Source of the DNA: Jimgerdemannia flammicorona
Lineage: Eukaryota > Mucoromycota > Endogonomycetes > Endogonales > Endogonaceae
Direction of reading: 5' to 3'
DNA: 23,358 bases
Assembly (NCBI GenBank): GCA_003990745.1
Contig: RBNI01001268.1
Span: forward strand, 1 to 23,358
In this document: positions 9,354-20,064 of the stretch, in pieces
Layout: each line of letters begins with the position of its first letter
Position numbering within the stretch: the first letter of the stretch is position 1
Translations under genes and position numbers: made by a program
Notes under the pieces: model-generated
The model's database searches: none
Told to the model about the DNA's origin: nothing
The model's input: only the letters and a program-made list of their open reading frames with translations

Positions 9354-9998
9354 GATGCCTCGACTCGCTCGGATCGTGCAGAGTGTTCTATAGTGTCTTC
9401 GAGTCGTCCTTTGAGATGTGTGCACCTAATATCGCCGCGGTTTGTAGGTAAACGGGGAACAGTGTTTGTTTATGAAAGGAAGCTTTGCGAGAGTCAGCCT
9501 TTTGGTCGATTCGGTCCTGGGGACACAAATCGGTGACGCTCCAAAGATAGTCAAAGAACACATGGCTCCATCTATTTCTAGAACCGGGGGGAAACCTTAC
9601 CGCTTATGCAGTGCACAGCTGTCAGGGTCATCAAACCTCACGGGGAATGAATCGATCACCAAATTCCCATGGCCAATCCCAACCAAAATGTGTCATGGTT
9701 CTTTAACACAACATTATTGTGGTTACCGGAATTGGTGCGTGTCGTGTCGGAGGCTACGTCAGGAAGAAGGGTCCAAACCATAACCTAATCGCTACGGTCG
9801 GCAGTGGACCGTCCTACCGTGTTCTTGTTCTCTAAGTGGAGAATATGATGCCAAGATGTGTCGATTGATTGCTTACGTACTTGGCATAATTTCTTGTAAC
9901 AATGGGCCCATGCACGATGTCGAGATTTGGGAACTTGCAGGCCGCATGTGACACCTGGTGCATCCGCAATAAGCATAGTCGAATTCCGGGCGAGATAA
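9354..9998. other. Upstream region of methyltransferase B with weak ORFs
   Basis: It should include the promoter of gene B. A plus-strand frame from the ATG at 9472 to 9783 could encode 103 residues with a Cys-containing tail (QHYCGYRNWCVSCRRLR), but it lacks a family match, a signal peptide and any recognisable promoter. It is recorded as a candidate only. Confidence 0.3.
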
Positions 9999-10405
9999 AT
10001 GCTAGACAAGAATGGAACTTCGACCTGGTGGATCCTCTACGTCACGTCTGGAAGCATCGACGATACGAATATATTCTGGGCCTGTACGACGTGTGGCGAA
10101 GAATTGAATGTTATCCTCTCAGCTCCCTGTCATGGAAAAAGAGAGGTGCATGAGTTCATTTCCCGCGGTTGGACGGGATTTATTTATTGGGCTTACATCT
10201 ACCGGGTGTACCCATTCCAAGGATTTTGTGAGACCGTGACGTAAGTAACCATTAAAAACTAGTGTGGAGTAGAAGACTGCTTTTTCGTCATCCTGTCAGA
10301 ACCACACGGCCGCACGGAGCGCATGGACATCGTGGTCCTGGAGTGGAGATATTCCAATTGGTAGCGCGCACGAGCATGAGCACGATGGGGGACGAAAAGA
10401 CGTAA
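9999..10405 (+). CDS. Weak two-exon ORF, 115 residues, unknown
   Basis: Exon 9999-10240 ends at a strong 5' splice site (GTAAGT), and the next exon, 10300-10405, follows a CTGTCAG acceptor. The intron is 59 nt and the joined frame stays open to TAA. The first exon contains a CxxC pair (FWACTTCGEELNVILS) and an aromatic stretch (GWTGFIYWAYIYRVYPF); the second is His/Gly-rich. There is a TAA immediately before the ATG, so any upstream exon would have to join later. No family is recognised. A second frame (9902-10153) is also open across this stretch, which lowers confidence. Confidence 0.22.
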
Positions 10406-10674
10406 TTATAGTTCTATAGTGGCGAATTTCCTGCCTCTCCCTCCCTCCTTGCTTTCACAACATTTGGCGAGCTTCCGATAGGTAAGTTGTCTCAGTACTA
10501 CTCCTCGGGCCTTACTTTTTCTAATTCCATCACAAAAAACAAAGCATCCCATTGTTGGTGTAAATCAGTATCTCGCCATTTAAAAAAAAAAAAAAAAAAA
10601 AAAATCAAATAAATAAATAATAATTACATTTTCCTTTCCACTCGAGCTGATCCTTGATGTGTGAGTTCCATTCG
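10406..10674. other. Non-coding stretch with a 23-A run
   Basis: No gene seen. The A run (10582-10604) and an AAAT/AATA-rich segment follow. They would be just downstream of the minus-strand gene candidate that ends at 10675. Confidence 0.4.
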
Positions 10675-11922
10675 TTAAATCTCCGTCAACGACCAGTCAT
10701 CATGTCTCGCATCAAATATCCCCTTTCCCTTATTCTCACCGATCCCGATTGCTAACAGGTACAAATGAAACGACCTAAAATGATAAAGGAAGGTAGGGTA
10801 CATTACCAACCCCGCGTAGCTAACCCAGTGGTACCTGCAAAATACCATTAAATTAAAATAAAAAATAAAATAAAATCTGATGATAGAAAACTAGGAAAAT
10901 GAAAAGCTTTTTTCATTAGTCATAATATTTCTATTGATCAATGACATGTATCCCATCACCGCAAACCCGAATATATCCTCCGGTCTCATGCCTGGGTACG
11001 AAATGGGAATGTGCAGAGCAGACAAAGCGGAGTCAGCAGAAAACGGCATTGGAGTTATCGAGGAACCTGGCAAAATCGTCGACGCACACCAATATGATAC
11101 TTACCGGCGCAGCTTGTTCGATGCGAAGACATTTGTATTCGGCGTCTGCGAGTCTAAATTTTGTGAAGGCGTGAACCTCGCTACTACATATTAAACCGTT
11201 GCCAATTCCCACCTGAAGCTCACAAGCAATACCCTTTCCTGTGAATTACCTTTTCCCAGAAAGCGACTATCTTGGTAACCAACAATATGGACTTATACGC
11301 ACCTATCGCCCCCTCGAAAGGACTGTTCGGTGGGATCTGGTGGGTGTGGACAACGAAGCTATTGAAAATTGAGGGTAGCTGCTGCGATGCGTTTTCTTGT
11401 GTGTTGTGGTTAGCTCGGCGTGTCATGGTTGAAACTTTCCATATATCGTCGACTTTGTGATTCCCCTACGCCTGCGGAGCTCAAAAAATAAAATAATAAA
11501 ATAAAATTACGGTTCAAGTGTTTTGTATAGTTTTTGTTCCAAGTCGTTATCGGACGACCCTCGATCTCTTCCCGAACTATAACGAAGACTTTCTTCATCT
11601 CCAAAAAAGCGACGCCTTCAGTGTTCTGCACATTCGAATCAAATCGGAATTTTGCGATTCGAATGATGAGAATCGTTTCTCTTTCTTTCTCTTTTATTAT
11701 TAAAAAAAAAAACCCTGTTGTGAGAGTTTGAGAAACTCAGTATGCGATGGACTAAAGTTGAATCTCGACAATAAAAGATATCCGAAAAGGAGATAGGACA
11801 CGTTGAGAATGCCAATGCCAATGACAAAGACCGCCGGACGCGCCGTGTAGTTGCTGTTCGGGGCGAACGCCAACGCCAAGAACGACGCCACTCCAGGGTG
11901 AAAGGGTATGTCGAGCGTACGG
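10675..11922 (-). CDS. Possible multi-pass membrane protein gene, model incomplete
   Basis: Several minus-strand blocks look coding but do not all join. Block 11922-11714 begins LDIPFHPGVASFLALAF and has hydrophobic spans (AVFVIGIGILNVSYLLFGYL). Block 11625-11511 reads EGVAFLEMKKVFVIVREEI. A block ending at 11250 reads GAIGAYKSILLVTKIVAFWEK before GTAATT. Block 11212-11105 includes EVHAFTKFRLADAEYKCL before GTAAGT. Block 10991-10946 (MRPEDIFGFAVMGY) joins in phase to 10834-10675 through a 111-nt intron with a weak GTCATT donor. The last block holds a hydrophobic segment (SYAGLVMYPTFLYHF) and the C-terminus GKGIFDARHDDWSLTEI, then TAA. Two joins have incompatible phases with the splice sites I can see, and one intron would be only 37 nt. 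It is either a real gene with exons I missed or a decaying one. No family recognised. Confidence 0.35.
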
Positions 11923-12340
11923 CTGCCGGAGGCTTATACCAATGTCTAGACATTTCCTCATCCCAAATAACCTCACCTCCGCCAGCAGTTCCCAGATTTT
12001 GTGCAGCTGCATGCTCCAGTCGAAATAGGTGCCGCATCATGTTTGTTACGCACTACATCACATCACATTGCTTGTGGGGCCACTGAATAGCAGATCTGAC
12101 AGTTCTTTACTTTGATGTTATAGTTTACTGTATTGAGGATCCAACACTGGTAACTCCTTCGCCAAGAATAAATCATGCAACTATTCGCTTGCGACTTCTT
12201 CCGCAGGTGTTGGGAATTCAGTATTAGCAACTTTGATAGGTAGTGGACGGGTGTAATTATGCGATTTGATGTACTACTTTGCCAAAACAATTTCGATAGT
12301 ATATGTGTATGTGCCATGCATTCAGCATTCTGATACAAAG
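11923..12340. other. Transition into the transposon block
   Basis: A minus-strand first exon for the membrane-protein candidate may lie near 12,012-11,970 (frame with MQLHKIWELLAE before a GTGAGG donor), but the phase of the join is unresolved. CpG is still present up to 12,293. From about 12,340 the sequence becomes CpG-free and AT-rich. Confidence 0.35.
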
Positions 12341-12399
12341 TTATTTTACTGTGATGGGTTTGGATTCCTTGTGCACTTTTCTTCCTTTAGTTTCTAGTC

Positions 12400-13565
12400 A
12401 ACCCTCTTCTCTTTTGTTTAGATTATATCCAAACACCTAGCCAAACTATAGCAACAAGTATTCCCCCAAAGTTTAAAGCTTGTGGCTCAGTCTATTTTTG
12501 TCTCAGTTATCTGCTACATTATATATATTGTAATATAGTAGACCCTTAACCTGGGAAGTATAGTAGATTTCCTTATCTTATCTTCTTAGTCTTCTTGACT
12601 CCTTAAAGTTCTCAGTAGGGTACAGGGTAAGTGAGATTGAAGTATATCTATCTACAGGCTTATTAGTTCTTTTGTCTCTTTACTTTCAAACTATTTTGAT
12701 CTGATATTTATTCACTCTAGATATTAGAGATATTTATCAAGTTTGTTAGCTATATAATAACTAAGTTATACATAACTTCTTTCTCTATTATAAGTTATTC
12801 TCTAGATATATAAGTTTTCTCTCAATCTACATATTGGAAAAAATTTATCTACTATATAAATCAGATGACTGCTAACTATATACTATACTTAATTTAGAAA
12901 TTAGATTTAGATACTATGATCAAATATCTATTTCCTTTATTATTCTTAATTCAGATCAATCATTATAACTTTCTTTTGAATAAATAATCTTATCTTTGAA
13001 ATATCTATTCAAACTGCCAAATCTCTATATCTCAGATAACTTTATACTATTCTATTTATGAGATTATACTCTTTCAATAATCTTTCTTAATATATACAAA
13101 ATTGACTGAATAACTTGTAATTTTTTTTTACAATATAATCTATCTATAGGAGATCTGATAGATAGCAATCTAATCTTCCTTTAAATTTAGTAGATATTTA
13201 CTAATAAGTTACTTACTCTTAAAACTCAGTCTAATACTGATAGACAATAAAGTGAAAATTCTAAATAGATATATAGATCTATATAATACTTTAAATACTA
13301 TTATAAGATTTCTTTATAATTAGAAGTTCAGTGATATATCATTATCTCTCTATAGTCTATTGAGTAATATTAGTAATCTTGAGAATAGCTATAGTACTTT
13401 AGTTATTAACTATATATAATATCTCTTTAGTAAATAATAGAGAAAGTGATTATATCTGAGAGTTTTTATAGTCAAAAGGTAGTTTTTTTTATATTTTATA
13501 TAAGATAAGATTCTTCTTACTTAGACTATAGTTTTTATAACTATAAAGCTTCTACTATATTTTCT
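12400..13565 (-). repeat. Left arm of a 1.2-kb inverted repeat (3' part of a retroelement)
   Basis: Read on the minus strand, this matches 17,590-18,870 in order along its whole length. Anchors: TAAGATAAGATTCTTCT at 13,501-13,517 against its exact complement at 17,640-17,656; CAAGTTTGTTAGCTAT near 12,740 against its complement near 18,525; TTGTAATATAGTAGA near 12,530 against its complement near 18,740. It is more TA-rich than the right arm. Its outer end at about 12,340-12,400 coincides with the switch to ordinary genomic DNA, so it is probably the end of the insertion. Confidence 0.8.
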
Positions 13566-15400
13566 CACTGGCCACAATTGCTAGCTCAGTCTCTCTTTTC
13601 TTATCAACCTCATACCCCTCCTCCTCCAGAAAAATCACAAGTACCTCAGCCTTCAGTGCCTCCACTACTCTATTACTATACAGAATTCTTACCCAGTACT
13701 CCTCACTCATTACTCTCAAGTTCACCTTATCCAACTCTTCTGCTGCAAAGTTGTTCATCATCTTGCTCATCTACAGAAGGTTTCTCACCTCCTTCTCTCC
13801 TAGAGATGTCAGCCTTCCTGCACTCAGCATCATTGTGTCCACTTCTGCACTTGTAGACTTATCTCACTTCTTCTCTGTGATATCCACCAGCTCATCCTCA
13901 CTAACTGCCACCAACTGACCCCCTTTCTCCATATCAGGAACTCCAAAATGAACTCACTGGGCACCATGCAGTGGTATATCCTCCACTCCCCAGCTTCTTA
14001 CAGCAGGACCCCTCCTGATAAGAGAGAGAGAGTACTATCTAAGTCCTGTTCCCAGACTTTGAAGGTTCCATCTATATATGAGTCATTGGATAGTAACTTC
14101 TCAGCTCTCTTCTGACTCTCCTTGACATCCCTCCTCCCTTTCCTAATCCAGACACTCACCTTAGCACCCCCAGCCTCCTCAACACTACTATCATTCTTCT
14201 TTACCCTACTCTCTATACTCACCAACAGCTCTCTCTGCCTCTTATGTCCTTGTGCCCTCTCCCACTGTCTCCTATCAGTGTAGATATACTTTCCTTCTAT
14301 AATCTCCAAATGTGTTGACTCTACATACCTCTTTCACACCTTTGCCCTCTGCTCAACAGCTCTACTCATCTCTTCCAAAGCCTCCAACAGATCCTCCTCC
14401 TCCTCCTCCTCCTCACTCTTTTTCACCCTTGATACCTGATATATGAAAGCCCTCCATAACATTACCAATGGCCAGTCACTTGACTTTTCAGTGGCCTCCT
14501 TTTCTGCCAGTTAAATCCTGATATCAATATCTTCAGTTCTGATGGTAGTCTCCTTCTATATCTGGAAACCAATATCAACTACATTGCCATACTCTACCAT
14601 CACCTCCTCAACCCTCCTTCTTGTCTCAACCACCATTACTGTAGGCACTCTCTTCACTATTAACTGAACCACTCTGGGGTCTTATCTCAGATAGCATACC
14701 ATAGGGACCACCACTTTCCTAATAGCCACTCCAGTCTTCAGAGCCTCTTCCAGTAGGCCTGCCTCCTCAAAGCCCACCTCAACCCTCTCCAGACTCTTCA
14801 GGAACTTCACTAAGGCAGCCCCTGCCACCTGCTTCGAGATAATCTCTAAGACCATTCTCACTGTCACTACTAAGCTCCAGAAGCACAAGGCTATAGCAAA
14901 CTCTGAAATTGACTTCTTGAGTAATAGTGCTACTGCTAGCTCCATCACACTATCTGCTAGGTCCCCCTTCCTCTTTGGGAATCTCTGCCCCACTCTGCCA
15001 TTAGTTGTCATATCTCTTTTTTTTTTCCTAATTCTCTGTTACACTCTTATCAATAGTTACTTCCCCAGCTACAATACCTCCAGCACCTATGCTCACATCC
15101 TCTACCTGAGAACCACTCTCTCTCCTGACACCAGTACTTGTCTTGCCCTTCTCCTCAGCAGTACCAGCCCTAGTATTAGCCAGCCATCTACTCTTCTTCA
15201 CCTTGTCTACAAAGCTAGGGGGGTCAGGCCTTTCTCCATTTCCATCTGACACTAGTCCTTCTCCAGAGCCCTCTCCACTCTTCAACCCTCCAAAGGCCCC
15301 TATTCCCAGTCTATAACCTCTCTCCACATTCTGTCAGCCAAATACTCCAGGTCTACCTGACCCAGCATACTTGTTGAAACTCTTGCTCGATGATATTTTT
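13555..15400 (-). pseudogene. Gag-like or unknown retroelement ORF, decayed
   Basis: A largely open minus-strand frame of about 600 codons, starting in a Gly/Ser-rich N-terminus (KSFNKYAGSGRPGVFG near 15,385) and ending in tandem TAG TAG at 13,555. It breaks at a nine-A run near 15,020 and at a CT microsatellite near 14,020, where the frame changes. Further stops fit CGA-to-TGA or TGG-to-TGA/TAG changes. Visible features are a helical acidic run (seven Glu, then LLEALEEMSRAVEQRAK, near 14,400-14,340) and a Trp-containing stretch (YIDGTFKVWEQDLDS near 14,050). There is no zinc knuckle, RT or transposase motif. It is GC-richer than its surroundings and has two CpG in 1.85 kb. Its position and Gag-like composition suggest a structural retroelement protein; this is not proven. 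Confidence 0.5.
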
Positions 15401-15439
15401 ATAGTACCTTTTCTCTGAGTTGTATTGAAAACTATTGCT

Positions 15440-17640
15440 TGAAGTTGGTATAATGTAAATTATATAGGAGAAAGGTGCCCCTCAACTAACCACTGCCCCT
15501 CATTAGTGACATTCTTGTGATCCTGGGAGATGAAGTACAATATTATAGTACTTTGGATTTATATTCATGATTCTATCAAATTAGCCTCACAGAAGCAGTA
15601 AGTGAGAAGTCAGTCTTTATCACTCCAGACAGAACTTATTTCTACCTGTAAATACCATTCAGAATATATAATACACAGGTAAGCTTCTAGTAAATGATGA
15701 ACAAAATCTTCTATTATGATATAGGAAAATAGATAATGGTTTATATAGATGATATAATTATCTATAGTAAAACAGCCAAAGAATATCTGCAGCATATCCA
15801 ATAGATAATAGAGAAGTCAAGAAAGCATGGTCTATATATCAAGTCCAAAAAGTGTAAGTTTGTAGAAATTGAGATCTCCTATCTTGGTCATATTATCAAC
15901 TGAGAGGAAATATACATGGACTCTCTCAAGATTTAAGCAGTAGCAACATATCTAAGACCCACTACTATTACTAAAGCCCAAGCCTTCATAGGACTTATCT
16001 CATATTACTATAGATTTATTAAAAGATTCTTCAATATCACAGACTCAATCTACAAACTTAACAAGAAGAATATCAAGTTTCAATAGACTGGCAGGTAACA
16101 AAAAGCATTCAATAAACTCAAGATCAGACCAACCCAAGCACCCATCCTCAGAAGACCTTATTGGACTCAAGAATTCATCTTGCAGACAGATATAAGTATA
16201 TAAAGACTAGGAGCAGTCCTGGTCTAGAAGAAAGACAAAGTAGAGTAAGTCATTATATATCTTAGTCAAGGAATCTGAGAAGCCAAAAAAGAATATAAAT
16301 TCTATAAGTTGGAATATCTTGCAATTATCTGGTCTATAGAAAAGTTTCACTACTATCTCACTGAAAGATACTTCACTATCCAGATAGACCATTTGGCTCT
16401 CACCTAGCTACTGACTACTGGACAACCTAAAGAAATCCATACTAGATAGATTATAAAGTTACAGGCCTATGATATAACTATTGTACACTACTCTGGAAGA
16501 ACTAATATCAATCTAGATACTCTCTCATAGACACTCTAAAGGACTTACAACTAATAAATCAACAATGAATAAAAAGCTTTACTATAGAATTATCACCTAT
16601 CTGAGATAGCAAAAGATGCTCTAACATCTAGAAGAATAGATATAAATAATTATCAACAGAACATAGAAACAATTTGAAACTGATGAAGAAATATTGAAGA
16701 AAGAAAAACTACTAGTTATACTTGAACATAAGAAGGAGTAAACAATGAAATCAGTATATAAACTTACTATCTAAGAGGAACAAATATCTATAAAAAAGTA
16801 AAAGAACAATGTAGTAGTCAGGAATGGAGAAAAATATTAGATAATTTGTCAAGATCTGTGACAAATGTCAAAAACAGAGACAAGATCAATAAAATCAGAC
16901 TTCAGAATTAGCACACATAGAACCAGTACTCTTTACTCACATAGTAATAGATATAATTGGCTCTCTACTCTTGACTTTGAATGGCAATAAATACATCATT
17001 ATCATTATAGACCTTTTCATAAAATAGATAGAGGTAGGACCTCTTAAAGAAGTCAATATACAGTCAGTTGCCAATTTATTCTACAAAGAAATCATCTGCT
17101 GATTCAAGACCTCATTATAAGTAACCACAGATAGAGAAATAGAATTTGTAAACCAGTTCTTTGAGATTCTCTATAAGAAGTACAAGATTCAGCATATTCA
17201 AACTATAGTCTATTATTCTTAAGAAAATAGACAAACAGAAAGAACCAACAAGACTCTTAAGAATGTTATTGCTAAGATCTATAATAACTATAAAAATTAA
17301 AATTACTATCTATTAATAGTATTATTTACTCTCTGAGATATCTAATCACAAAGCACCCATTTTATCTATTAGGAAATGCTACTCAGAGAAGAAAGTTCTC
17401 AGGGAACTCTATTATCTAATAGAGATGCTATATGGAAATATGTAGATATAGAGATTTAAAGACTATACCAAATCAGAAAGAAGGCTGAGAATTATATAAC
17501 CAAGGCATAGATACTATAATGAAATAATGCAAAAAAGATTTATAAGTGTCTGAAGATTATTAAGATAGGAGATAATATTATAGTATATTAGAATATAGTA
17601 GAAGCTTTACATATGGTTACAAAAACTAGAGCCTAAGTGA
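15440..17640 (+). pseudogene. Ty3/Gypsy pol remnant (RT, RNase H, integrase)
   Basis: Frames read, in order: RT motif PLPLISDIL (near 15,490); the strand-A motif TLDLYS with a stop, then FYQISLTEA (near 15,550); FITPDRTYF; the catalytic VYIDD box (Y-I-D-D at 15,742-15,753); CKFVEIEISYLGHII; RNase H YKFYKLEYLAIIWSIEKFHY (near 16,290) with QIDHLAL; integrase VIDIIG (Asp codon 16,950-16,952), VTTDREIEF (Asp codon 17,130-17,132) and ENRQTERTNKTL (Glu codon 17,223-17,225). The three DDE residues survive, but there are many stops. The front of RT, the protease and gag are missing on this strand: coding similarity begins at about 15,440, where the opposite-strand frame ends. The element is dead. Confidence 0.9.
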
Positions 17641-17889
17641 GAAGAATCTTATCTTATATAAGATATAAAAAAAACTATCTTTTGGCTATGAAAACTCTTA
17701 GACACAATCATCTCCACTACCATTTACCAAAACTGACTTAAGAAGTATTATAGCTAATTAATAGAGTACTGCTGCAGCTCTCAAGATCACTAGTACTATA
17801 TAATGAGCCATAAAAAGACAATGATATACTACTGAGTTATATATAATAGAGGAATCCTTTGATAGTATATAGAGCATAATATAGATATA

Positions 17890-18315
17890 CTTGTTACAAA
17901 TTTCACATTTCAAGATCTACTAGAATCAGACTGAGTTTTAAGAATACTTCAAGTTAGGACAACTACTGAACTCACAGCCAGAAATAGAAAAAGAAGACTG
18001 AATTAGAGAGTGCCAGCTCTCTTATATGCAAATCACTATCACTAAATAGATTAACAAGTTATTTAAAGATGATGAGTCAGTCCTAGCTTATTTCTAAGAA
18101 GTAGTTCCAGGAGACTTTAAATATATCAAAAAATACTATTGGGATAATATAATAATGCAAATTGTACAATACAAAGAGATACAACTTGTGGAAGCTTGGG
18201 ATTTTGAGTGAATAGAATGTTTCAGAGATAAATCACCTATTTAGGAGAAAGTTATAATAGTTGATCTGAATTAGAAATATAAATTAAAGGAATTAACATT
18301 TGATTGCAGTACTTG
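17890..18315 (+). pseudogene. Extra ORF remnant downstream of integrase
   Basis: One frame stays mostly open for about 140 codons, with stops that would be Trp or Gln before decay. Visible stretches are EYFKLGQLLNSQPEIEKED, ECQLSYMQITITK, INKLFKDDESVLAYF, EVVPGDFKYIKKYYWDNI and KEIQLVEAWDFE. It has mixed charge, no zinc-binding or chromodomain signature, and no recognised family. The homologous part of the left arm is too decayed to read. It may be a third ORF of the element, or the gag of another one. Confidence 0.4.
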
Positions 18316-18421
18316 AATTTGATTCCCAAATATAGTATAGCCTTACAAATAGCAGTCATTTTACAAATATTAAAGTTTTAACAAATATTAATGTTTTTAC
18401 AAATATTAAGATTTCACAGAT

Positions 18422-18452
18422 GTTAAATCTTGATAATTATCAAAGATTTAAC
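18422..18452. repeat. Near-perfect 31-bp hairpin with flanking short repeats
   Basis: GTTAAATCTTGATAA faces TTATCAAAGATTTAAC, with one unpaired base. Just upstream, TTTTACAAATATTAA-type units recur about three times (18,358-18,412), and CAGATGTTAA occurs on both sides of the hairpin. Confidence 0.6.
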
Positions 18453-18870
18453 AGATGTTAAGGATTAATACTTATGAAAAGTAACTTACAGAAAATATAG
18501 TCATAACTTAGCTACCTTATAGCTAACAAACTTGTATAAATATTTTCAGTATTTAGAGTAAATAAATCTTATATCAAAATAGTTCAAAGCAAAGAGAAAG
18601 TAAGAAGAACTAGTAAACCTATAGGCAGATATACTTTGAACTCACCTACTCCAATATTCTGAGAACTCTGTAGAGTTAAAGAAGATCAAGTTTTCAAGAT
18701 ACAGAAATCTGATATACTTATATAGTTATGTATCTACTATATTACAATATATAAGACTAATTGAGATAAGAAAGGATTTGGCTCTACTGACTAAACTTTT
18801 AGTAAATAAAGAGTTATTATAGTAAAGAAAAATAGTAATAAAATCTAATATCAGAAAATTTATGATAGTT

Positions 18871-19362
18871 ATATACTATATAGACAATACTCTCATTCTA
18901 TCTAAATATACTGTATAGAATATTTTAATAAATATTATATATATCTCTCTGAAGTTTTTAAGATTCAAACTGCAAGATACTAAGCTAAGAAAATAATAGT
19001 AGAGCTCAAATCAAACTATATATTCTACTTATAGCAAATGATATAATAATGACTTTGAGAAAGAATAAAGCAATTAGAATAATGATACTAAACTCAATAT
19101 TATTAAGAAGGAGAACAGTTACATCAAGTTTAAGAGATAAGCCAATAATTAAGAAGTAGTAATTTTGCTAAACAGCAGTACTACAGAAAATTATATTATT
19201 AATCAAGACTGCCAAGAGGATTATAGTTTAAAGCAAATCAGTAGCTAAAAGATAACAAGTAATCTTTAGTGATAGCAAAACTCAGTCATTGATCTGAATT
19301 TTTGAAAACCTACTGCTCAAGCTTGACAAATATTAAGAGAAGATAGACTTTAGTATTATAAA
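18871..19362. other. AT-rich decayed DNA, probably the 5' part of the second Gypsy element
   Basis: No frame is convincingly conserved. Short stretches could be gag or protease remnants of the pol copy that follows, but no catalytic DSG/DTG or zinc knuckle was seen. Confidence 0.3.
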
Positions 19363-19949
19363 TAGTACTCTGAATAAGTCAATCTAGATCAGATTTGAAT
19401 CAGATTCAAGTTAATCTGGATCAACTCAGATAGAAACCAGATCAATTCAAATTGAACATTGTTTTGATTTTCAAAATTAGATAATTAAATATTTACATCA
19501 ATAACTTGATATATAATTATTCAATTTTAATAATCATAGTATCATTTGAAAGCTCTTAATGAGGTCTTTCTAATGATACTAAGAATATTAAAATCAGATA
19601 ACATATTGCTGAGCTATTAAAGAAAATATTCTTTTGAAGAAATTTCAAAATTAGCAAGTTGGATATTTTTCTTAATAACTTGGCAATATATGATCCAATT
19701 TCAATATTCTTGATATCATTAGAAAGGCCTTATTAAGGACTTTAAAATGACACTATAATTATAAAAATTGGATAATTATATATCAAGTTATTGATATAAA
19801 TATTTAATTGTCTAATTTTGAAAATCAAAACAATGTTCAATTTGAATTAATTCAGATTAGCTTGTTTTCCATCTGAGTTGATCTAGATAAGATTCAATCC
19901 AAATTAATTCAAATCTAATCTAGATTAAATTGACTCATTTAGAGTACTA
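19363..19949. mobile_element. Foldback element 1 (587 bp, full-length palindrome)
   Basis: Starts TAGTACTCTGAATAAGTC and ends with the imperfect reverse complement GACTCATTTAGAGTACTA. The two halves pair nearly along their whole length: for example ATTTTGAAAATCAAAACAAT (19,823-19,842) faces its complement in the left arm (19,463-19,482), and CTTTCTAATGAT (19,566-19,577) faces ATCATTAGAAAG (about 19,714-19,725). Only about 20-30 bases near 19,640-19,660 look unpaired. It has no coding capacity, so it fits a non-autonomous foldback/MITE-type element. Differences between arms are mostly transitions. Confidence 0.85.
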
Positions 19950-20064
19950 ATTACAGATCTCTCAGATCTTTAGAAAGGTTTAACTAACTAAGCATAACTC
20001 TAATATCAATTGGAAGAATAATAAGATAGACCTAATATATAAAAGAAGAAAAATCACCCTAATG

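Larger units (their letters stand above)
17590..18870 (+). repeat. Right arm of the 1.2-kb inverted repeat
   Basis: The arm begins in the last codons of the integrase remnant (AATATAGTAGAAGCTTTA, mirrored at 13,565-13,548) and runs outward. The outer limit is approximate because both arms have diverged by transitions. It probably includes the 3' end of pol, a further ORF remnant (17,890-18,315) and an LTR, but LTR ends (TG...CA) could not be fixed. Confidence 0.75.

Noticed and set aside
9902..10153. 83-codon plus-strand frame overlapping the two-exon candidate
   Set aside because: No splice-supported continuation and no motif. The alternative frame at least has a clean intron, so this one was not listed.
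1..12340. tRNA or rRNA genes
   Set aside because: I looked for B-box-like GGTTCRANTCC motifs with a paired acceptor stem and saw none that fold as a tRNA. No rRNA sequence was recognised.
16207..16392. Minus-strand open frames in the pol regions (also 15,610-15,801)
   Set aside because: They are antisense shadows of RT and RNase H codons on the plus strand.
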